NCBI GenBank assembly: GCA_935421135.1
Contig: OW285195.1
Coordinates: 2,666,001-2,730,000, forward strand
Direction of reading: 5' to 3'
Length of the DNA stretch: 64,000 nt
Origin: Bugulina stolonifera
Taxonomy: Eukaryota; Bryozoa; Gymnolaemata; Cheilostomatida; Bugulidae
Positions within the stretch are counted from its first letter, which is position 1, and each line of letters opens with the position of its first letter. Positions 57,362-64,000 of this stretch are shown piece by piece. Position numbers and translations under genes: made by a program. The notes below the pieces were generated by a model. The model saw only the letters and a program-made list of their open reading frames with translations. It did no database searches and was not told the origin of the DNA.

Positions 57362-58459
57362 TCAACCTTTTGAACCTCTGCCCCAGTCGGGCGGCGGGAA
57401 TATCGGGTGCTGGAAATAGTCGACAGCACCTTCCTCGAGGCGGTTTGCACCTTGTCTACGCTCTTGAATGCGCGGCTTTTTAGCCTGTCGGCCCTGGTCC
57501 TCTACTTGCCTCTTCTTCTTCGCTGTTCCTCCCTCGGCTTCTAGCCCCCCTATCGGGTGGCCAGGGCGTCGGCATTGTTCATCGACGCCATGCGGAGTTG
57601 TACTGGGCGGTAATGATCCTTTTCCTCCCTCGGCCCTGGGCCCTCTGTGGGGGTGTCCTTGACGTCGGCATTGATCATCGACGTCGGGCGCAGGTGTACT
57701 AAGTGATGAGCTTCCCGTTCCTCCCTCGGCCCTGGATCCTCTGTTGGGGTGTCCTTGACGTCGGCATTGATCATCGGCGTCGGGCGCAGGTGTACTAGGT
57801 ACTGAATTATCCGTTCCTCCCTCGGCCCTGGATCTTCTGTTGGGGTGTCCTTGACGTCGGCATGGGTCATCGACGTCGGGCGGAGGCGTACTAGGCTTCA
57901 TCTCAGGCATCGTCCTCAATGTATAAGGGCTTCCCGTTCTATTGACACACGGCCATTGATCTCGGCTGGTGTATACCTTAGCGGTATGGCAGTTTACAGA
58001 GCACTTGTGTTTAGTCAGGTAGGGCATCCCTAGGACGCCATCTTCTGGTATGGAACCGATGAGGAACAGTTCTTGGCTAAAGGTGCGACCGACTACCATA
58101 GGTAGCCTTACCATCCCCTCGAACCTGAGAGTCGAGCCGTCGGCCATCTTGCCATATGGCTGACTTACTGGTAGGACCTCTAGGTCGGGTCTCTGCAGCT
58201 TCTTCAGGATGCGAGGTGATATTAGGTTGGTCGTACAGCCCGTGTCCAAGAGTAGGGTTACATCTTGGCTACATAGTCGTCCTTGTATGTACAGGCTAGG
58301 TACATGCGGCCTCACATACGTCACTTGAGTCACTGTTTTAGAAGGGGGGTCGGCCTTGCCGACCGGATACTTGGGACGGTCTTCCGAGATGGAAATGTGA
58401 GAGGTGTGAGGAACTTGTAGGGCCCGAGTGCCAGCCTCTACTGTCTCGGGCCGGAGCCT
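57362..58459 (-). CDS. pro: Aspartic protease with four Cys/His repeats (Pro)
   Basis: Read from the slip site at 58459, 365 residues. The retropepsin domain has LLLDTGCTTNLIS (catalytic Asp) and DGVLGMPYL. About 130 C-terminal residues form four tandem repeats of about 32 residues with (D/Q)QCRR(Q/P)GHP and RAEGG, followed by a Lys/Arg-rich segment (AKKKRQVEDQ, KKPRIQERR). The repeats may replace the nucleocapsid knuckle missing from Gag; that is inference. There is no ATG before the catalytic site, consistent with synthesis by -1 frameshifting. Confidence 0.8.
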   Translation of the reverse strand, partial: RLRPETVEAGTRALQVPHTSHISISEDRPKYPVGKADPPSKTVTQVTYVRPHVPSLYIQGRLCSQDVTLLLDTGCTTNLISPRILKKLQRPDLEVLPVSQPYGKMADGSTLRFEGMVRLPMVVGRTFSQELFLIGSIPEDGVLGMPYLTKHKCSVNCHTAKVYTSRDQWPCVNRTGSPYTLRTMPEMKPSTPPPDVDDPCRRQGHPNRRSRAEGGTDNSVPSTPAPDADDQCRRQGHPNRGSRAEGGTGSSSLSTPAPDVDDQCRRQGHPHRGPRAEGGKGSLPPSTTPHGVDEQCRRPGHPIGGLEAEGGTAKKKRQVEDQGRQAKKPRIQERRQGANRLEEGAVDYFQHPIFPPPDWGRGSKG

Positions 58460-58465
58460 TTTCCC
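58421..58465 (-). promoter_or_regulatory. -1 ribosomal frameshift signal, copy B
   Basis: GGGAAAA at 58465-58459, spacer GGCTCC, then GGCCCGAG (58452-58445) pairing with CTCGGGCC (58428-58421) around a 16-base loop containing the Gag stop TAG. Identical to copy A. Confidence 0.78.
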
Positions 58466-59298
58466 GACTCGGGTACTGGCGGCTCAGGATATGTGGGGGG
58501 AGTGTTCCCATTGGTCCGTTGAGGAGGGGGACCAGGCTTTTTGCTGGTCTGCCAGGAGGGTCTGTTCCGAGGTCCTGGTGCTCTGGGGGCGTCTAGTAGT
58601 CCTCGAAGTCGTCTGACTTCTTGGCTGAGTGTCTGGATGGCCTCTTTCAGGTCGTTGATCCAGGTCAGGTCGGAGTCCACTGTATTTATTTGAGGTGTCT
58701 CCGGCTCGGGTTCTGTGACTGCCCTGATTTGGTGTGCTTTACTTCCACGGGAAGGTCCCTTGACGAGCAGGAAGTCGTTTCCGGCTCGGACGGCCGAGTC
58801 CACATCTCTGGGGTTTATTGCCAAGAGGTGTCTCTGTAGGTGTCCGTCCTCAAGAGAGTTACTGAAGTTTTCCACAGCCAATACCCGGCGGTGCGCTTCG
58901 GGTAGTTCCTGGAAAGCCACATGTACAAGTTTCTTGACTAAGGTGGCATGTTCTTGTAATGACATGCCGGGATCTTTCCGCAGCTGTATGAGCTGGAGTC
59001 TAGCTTCTTTATCAGTTAACCCGTATCGGGCGCGTAGAGCTTCGAAGATCCCTTCTGAGGTGCCGGGTCGGCCACATTCTTGTGCCGGTCCCTTGAGGGC
59101 CTCTCTTAGGTGAAGGTACATGGCTGCCGGGCTCCAGTCGTTTGCCTCGGCTATGGTCAGGAACTGTTCTATAAAGAACTCGACGTCTCCTTGTCTGTCG
59201 AACTGTGGTGTCTTGAAAGAGGGTTGAGACGGCTGAGGTCGAGCTACTTCTATGTACTGTCCGATTACCTCTACTAGCCTGTCTATATCGCTAGCCAT
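58438..59298 (-). CDS. gag: Ty3/gypsy-type Gag protein
   Basis: 286 residues from ATG at 59298, same domain layout as copy A with a handful of substitutions (for example LIQLRKDPG where copy A has LIQLWKDPG). There is no zinc knuckle. The intact frame in both copies suggests recent activity. Particle protein for retrotransposition. Confidence 0.86.
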   Translation of the reverse strand: MASDIDRLVEVIGQYIEVARPQPSQPSFKTPQFDRQGDVEFFIEQFLTIAEANDWSPAAMYLHLREALKGPAQECGRPGTSEGIFEALRARYGLTDKEARLQLIQLRKDPGMSLQEHATLVKKLVHVAFQELPEAHRRVLAVENFSNSLEDGHLQRHLLAINPRDVDSAVRAGNDFLLVKGPSRGSKAHQIRAVTEPEPETPQINTVDSDLTWINDLKEAIQTLSQEVRRLRGLLDAPRAPGPRNRPSWQTSKKPGPPPQRTNGNTPPTYPEPPVPESGKGSGPRQ

Positions 59299-59688
59299 TG
59301 CTGAGTATAGATGGAGCCTCTTTAGTGAATGGGACGTGTCGTCCTCAGTTGGATGTCTGTAGGGTGTCGGGTAGTTAGTTAACTACCGTAGTCTGTTAGG
59401 CCGGGTCGGCCTGATGGTCGTACTGAGTACCGTCAATCTATTCTGGATCCGAGGTCGGTCTTTGATTGAAGATCCGGCGTAGGTCGGGCTACATCCAGCG
59501 GAACCACGAGAATTATGGGTGCACTTTAGCGTTTGTCACCTTCTCGTATCCAAGGTTCCCGGGTCCGAGTCCTTAATCGCCGTAGAAGTATTGAAGAATG
59601 AGGTCGGTCGGGTTACCCGAGGCCGAGGTCACCTTCCTTCTCTTCGTATCGTAAGAGTACGACCTTAGAATCCCACCGCTGCCACCAA

Positions 59689-60495
59689 TGTAATGGTTTC
59701 TGTGATTTGGTGCGGTCGTCCTTGGACGACTATCGACCCAGAAATGAAGTGCCTATGAGTGGTAATAGGACTTCGCATTACATGAAAGATCGAGCGGTCT
59801 CAGTAGCCCAAATACTACCAAAAACGACCCATCTGATCTCAAGTCCGACCTTCAAACTATACAATGAAAGAGAGTAGTTCAACCTAGTAGGCGGTTCGCT
59901 AAGCGAATGACCTAGTAAAAGGAAGAGAAAGTCCCTGTATCAAGTATAGATGTGTCTTTATTGAAAGCCAAGTGTAGACTGAGACAATGAACAGTAAAAC
60001 AGTGCCCTTTATATAGTATAAGGACTTCCGGCCGACGTGACGTCGGGAAAAGACGACGTGTGGTCGTCCGGAAGTTGCGCAACAAGATGGCCGCCGGAAG
60101 CCCGACGGCCGACCCAAAATAGGTCGGGTTCTACAAAAGTTGCTTATAATGGTCCAATTCATGTACAAAATGAATATCAATGGATTCTGAGAGGTCGGGC
60201 CTCTGTACATGGGTATAAAAGGCATTAAAAAGACTTAGTAACATTCATGCAGTTATATACAGTTATATAGTGGAACAATACATGAATAAGTAGTGAGTGT
60301 GAACACATGGAGACACGTATATAGACAGTAATTAATGGTTTGGACATGCAATACAGCTAAAGTTAAGTATACGAACACTAATTATGAGAATGTGAGTGTC
60401 AGATGAGTAGCGCTATAATAACTACTGAGCACTTAAGATGCGATGGAGTTTCGTCCGGGAGTTGGAGTCGTATACAAATGTCCTGTACCATCACA
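59689..60495 (-). repeat. 5' LTR of copy B
   Basis: 807 bp, nearly identical to the 3' LTR; followed on the outer side by GTAT and the satellite. Confidence 0.93.
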
Positions 60496-61006
60496 GTATT
60501 ATGTCAATATAGTCAGTACAGCACATGTATTATGTCAATATAGTCAGTACAGTACATGTATTATGTCAATATAGTCATTACAGTGTACATGTATTATGCC
60601 AATATAGACAGTACAGCACATGTATTATGTCAATATAGACAGTACAGCACATGTATTATGTCAATATAGTCAGTACAGCACATGTATTATGTCAATATAG
60701 ACAGTACAGCACATGTATTATGTCAATATAGACAGTACAGCACATGTATTATGTCAATATAGTCAGTACAGTACATGTATTATGTCAATATAGTCAGTAC
60801 AGTACATGTATTATGTCAATATAGTCAGTACAGCACATGTATTATGTCAATATAGTCAGTACAGTACATGTATTATGTCAATATAGTCATTACAGTGTAC
60901 ATGTATTATGCCAATATAGACAGTACAGCACATGTATTATGTCAATATAGACAGTACAGCACATGTATTATGTCAATATAGACAGTACAGTACATGTATT
61001 ATGCTA
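60496..61006. repeat. 31-bp satellite, right of copy B
   Basis: About 16 units with the same order of variants as 4666-5176. Confidence 0.92.
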
Positions 61007-61127
61007 ATTAAGAGTTTTTAGTGTTTCTTCATTGTAGGTATATAAACAAAACGTTGTCCAATTTTCTCTATGAGCTCCACTCAATATACTGACTTAGTAC
61101 CTGCACTATGTGTGCACCTCTCATTGA

Positions 61128-61682
61128 CCAATCAAAGACTGAATATCTTACTGGATAGTGCCTAGCTAGAGCTATTCAAAAAGGTCAAACAGTGCAAGAA
61201 CAAGAGCATCTGCTACAAATTGATCTCAACCAAAGGCAGTTCATGTCATCTGAGTAACCCAGTTAACCTTGTTATAAAGCGCATGTAAAGGTTTTTATTC
61301 AATAACTTTTCTATTAACCAAGAGTTTATAAATTCCTTCTACAATTTTAACAACATGATACTTAGCCACATATATTGACTTGTCTTTTTTGTTTAATTTA
61401 ATTACATGGAGCAAGAAAACTTCTAATATATTCGAGGATATACTACAGTGAGACGACAACTTCCTCATATTTTCTAAAAACACCCATGAGTGAATAAAGG
61501 TAGTGGGTAGCCTATTTTCCGGTATTTTTTTATAAATACACATGACATACTTGTGGTAAAACAATATTAGCGCTAAAAGAGAAATTAATAACTAAATTTA
61601 GCATAAATGGTTCCCAATTATCTTTCTTCGCTCATGCAAGAGAGGACAACTCAGGAAGACTACCAGCCTTTAAGGCTACTTC
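61128..61682. repeat. Dispersed repeat, third copy
   Basis: Duplicate of 5298-5852 with a few substitutions. Confidence 0.65.
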
Positions 61683-61930
61683 CAGTTTAAATGAATTTGT
61701 ATTATCGTCAATAGCATATCATGTTGACAGTGTGAAAAATACATATATGGCGAAAATTTAGACTAGTTTCAACTACTGTCTCCTATATCTTCCATGCGAA
61801 ATGACAACCTACACACACTTTGCAAGCACTTTACCTGGGCTACCCATTCATACTGACTGTATTATATACATGTAATAGCACTAAGGATGTAGAACAATAC
61901 AGAAGCAAACAAACACTGAGAATATAATAT

Positions 61931-62672
61931 TGTAATGGTACAGGACATTTGTATACGACTCCAGCTTCCGGACAAAGCCCTACAGCACCCTAAGTGCCTA
62001 GTAGCTGCTCGTATACCTACATTCAATTGTATTGCATGTTAAACCATTTAATTACTGTCTATATACGTGTATCCATGTGTTTATACCCATTACATACTGA
62101 TGTGCATTCATGTATGATTATTTCTAAGTCTTTTAATGCCTTTTATACCCATGTACAGAGGCCCGACCTCTCAGAATCCATTGATATTCATTTTTTACAT
62201 GAATTGGACCATTATAAGCAACTTTTGTAGAACGCGACCTATTTTGGGTCGGCCGTCGGGCTTCCGGCGGCCATGTTTTTGCGCAACTTCCGGACGACCT
62301 TACGTCGTTTTTTCCCGACACTATGTCGGGCGGAAGTCCTTATACTATATAAAGGGCATTGTTTCACTGTTCATTGTCTCAGTCTTCACTTGGCTTTCAA
62401 TAAAGACACATCTATACTTGATACAGAGACTTTCACTTCCTTTTGTCAGGTCATTCGCTTAGCGAACCGTCTTCTAGGTCGGATCACTCTCTTTCAACGT
62501 ATAGTCTGAAGGTCAGACTTGGGACCAGATGGGTCGTCTCTGGTAGTTATTGGGCTACTGAGACCGCTCGATCTTTCATGTAACGCGAAGTCCTAGCACC
62601 ACTCATAGGCACTTCATTTCTTGGTCGGTAGTCGTCCAAGGACGACCGCACCAAATCACAGAAACCATTACA
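61931..62672 (+). mobile_element. Solo LTR, duplicate of 6101-6842
   Basis: Same 742-bp length, same ATAT duplication; carries a few private changes, including loss of one promoter-proximal ATGTTGTTG to ATGTTTTTG. Confidence 0.88.
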
Positions 62673-62748
62673 ATATTATATGAAAGTAAGCAGGAATATA
62701 TCATTGTACGTGACAACCGTTCTAGTATTCTGTTATCTCACTCTCTAG

Positions 62749-63036
62749 CAGGGTTGTAACAATTATTTTTGGCTGAGGGAGCAAAAAGTCCAGGCCGGAG
62801 TATGCGGCTGCCCTGACTGATACTAAAAGTAGCTTAAAATGTTTTCTATCAAATTCAAGTAGATATACAGAATCACAGGCCGTTGACACTGTCTTTCAGA
62901 CAATAATTCTGGCCCTAAATTTGTGATCAATGTACTCAAAGTTCCATTTTGAGATTTGACACCAACAAATATGTGCTTTGGACAGATTTCTGGGGTGGCA
63001 AACGCCCACCTTGCCCCCCTGGTTGTTACAGCCCTG
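62749..63036. mobile_element. hAT-type MITE, duplicate of 6919-7205
   Basis: Same CTCTCTAG duplication; one terminal base differs (CAGGGTTGTAAC on the left). Confidence 0.88.
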
Positions 63037-63908
63037 CTCTCTAGTAATACTCCACTTACCTGCATTCACTGCATCTCACTCCTGTTTCATGAATCAGAAG
63101 GCTTGTCTTTAGACAAGGTAAACAGAACACATGCAGACAAGGCAGTCCTCTTGGATCAACCAGTTGAGGGAAGAATTTACAGCAGTGACCACATCTGTAG
63201 CTTGTGGTAACTCTTGCTATTCTGCTGGCCATCTTGGATTCACAATCCTCAGTCTATAAGTAGTAGAAATAAGTATGTAAACTGTATATATTATTAGCAG
63301 GGTATATTACACGTGTAACTGATAGTATGAGTAGTACAGTAGTTATATGATGGGTATACAGTCTACTTACTGTTACTCTTACACTCCAACTCAATTATCA
63401 AAATAAAACTGTTCTTACTGGAGCTGACTGCTGATATGAAATGAAACTGCTGTCTATTTATATTGTATGCTGCATTATTCTATAGTGCTATACAAATATA
63501 ATATTATAGAATTTCAGCCTTCCATAAACAGCCTCCTAGTTACAGTACATTGTAAAACACTATACTTGTTGTTTGCTTAGCATATGAGCCTGTATACCAT
63601 TGTTCTCTATCAACATTGCAGCGCAATGTAACTTAGGCTATAAATACGAACCTTTTCTGCCCCAATGTCACATGACGTGCTGCAGTATGCAAAATTCCAT
63701 TGACGTGACCTCTATGTCTTCAGCATTATTGTGCGCTATCTAGACAAAGTAGTGATTGTAATTATAATGCAAATAGTTTTAGAGAATTGCATAATAAAAA
63801 ACACTATGAGTACATACATGTATTTTTCCATATAAATAAGATATGTTATGGTTACAACTAGGTAAAATCAGAACCATTTGTATGTACATGCACGCACACA
63901 CACACCTA
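63037..63908. other. Duplicated noncoding flank
   Basis: Same as 7206-8071, with a small insertion near 63310; no gene seen. The CA microsatellite at the end marks the breakpoint. Confidence 0.6.
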
Positions 63909-64000
63909 TACGGGTGAGACGACAGTTGCGGGGACATCTGACCCAAGTGCGTATTCCGGGGACCACCACTTCTAGAAGGGCTAGGAGCTTGTTTATTGGC
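63909..64000. other. Unrelated sequence beyond duplication breakpoint
   Basis: 92 bp, GC-richer than its surroundings, not matching 8072 onward. Too short to classify. Confidence 0.5.

Larger units (their letters stand above)
54829..60495 (-). mobile_element. Complete Gag-Pro LTR retrotransposon lacking RT and integrase (copy B)
   Basis: 5,667 bp with two 807-bp LTRs (54829-55635 3' LTR; 59689-60495 5' LTR) and a 4-bp duplication GTAT in the satellite. On the minus strand the order is 5' LTR, PBS (TGGTGGCAGCGGTGGGA), Gag, -1 frameshift site, protease with CRRxGHP repeats, basic linker ORF, two-zinc-finger ORF, polypurine tract (ATCGGGGGCTA), 3' LTR. The whole internal region is accounted for with no reverse transcriptase, RNase H or integrase. 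LTRs are nearly identical and Gag is intact, so the insertion is recent and must have used another element's pol. Confidence 0.9.
57525..63908. repeat. Segmental duplication, copy B
   Basis: Direct copy of 1-8071 without the TTAA insertion. Homology ends at 63908, where 92 bp of unrelated GC-richer sequence begins. Confidence 0.9.

Overview
The window is eukaryotic and almost certainly metazoan: AT-rich DNA, GT-AG introns, a multi-exon B-box/coiled-coil/beta-propeller (TRIM-like) gene, tRNA-like SINEs, and many LTR retrotransposons and TIR DNA transposons. A marine invertebrate such as a sponge fits the mix, but the species cannot be fixed from sequence alone. The window is dominated by mobile DNA. 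The only clear host gene is the TRIM-like gene at 37.1-46.1 kb on the minus strand.

Layout. 1-8071 and 57525-63908 are two near-identical direct copies of one segment, about 6.4 kb without a nested insertion. Each holds part of a Gag-Pro LTR retrotransposon (intact from 54829 to 60495), a 31-bp satellite, a solo LTR and a small hAT MITE. Copy A alone also carries a 1.69-kb TTAA-flanked insertion inside its LTR. 9.2-15.3 kb holds a SINE/MITE hybrid, a 68-70-bp satellite and a second, decayed family of Gag retrotransposon (element C). 17.2-20.9 kb is a decayed MULE-like/Ulp1/PHD gene hit by a hAT element. 21.3-22.4 kb is a solo LTR built around a long palindrome. 23606-34231 is a complete 10.6-kb element with about 700-bp terminal inverted repeats and a perfect 6-bp target duplication. 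34.7-35.7 kb is another solo LTR. 37.1-46.1 kb is the TRIM-like gene with repeat-laden introns. 46404-51945 is a decayed Ty3/gypsy element with 163-bp LTRs, a 5-bp TSD and an unusual 3' ORF. 52.7-53.5 kb is an old solo LTR.

Two systems stand out. First, the 10.6-kb element has the end structure of a Polinton/Maverick (AG...CT termini, long TIRs, 6-bp TSD) but no recognisable DNA polymerase, integrase or capsid gene. It carries two gene clusters transcribed outward from a central 2.4-kb inverted G-rich/C-rich minisatellite: leftward an ankyrin-like gene and a spliced gene with two OB-like repeats (partly tandem-duplicated), rightward a four-exon 98-residue gene and a Ser/Pro/Thr-rich ORF.

Second, the Gag-Pro retrotransposons lack reverse transcriptase, RNase H and integrase. 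They have a textbook -1 frameshift signal at the Gag-Pro junction and a 3' accessory ORF with two conserved zinc fingers. That ORF is shared with the divergent element C, so it has been kept across families. They are probably non-autonomous elements that rely on a partner's polymerase.
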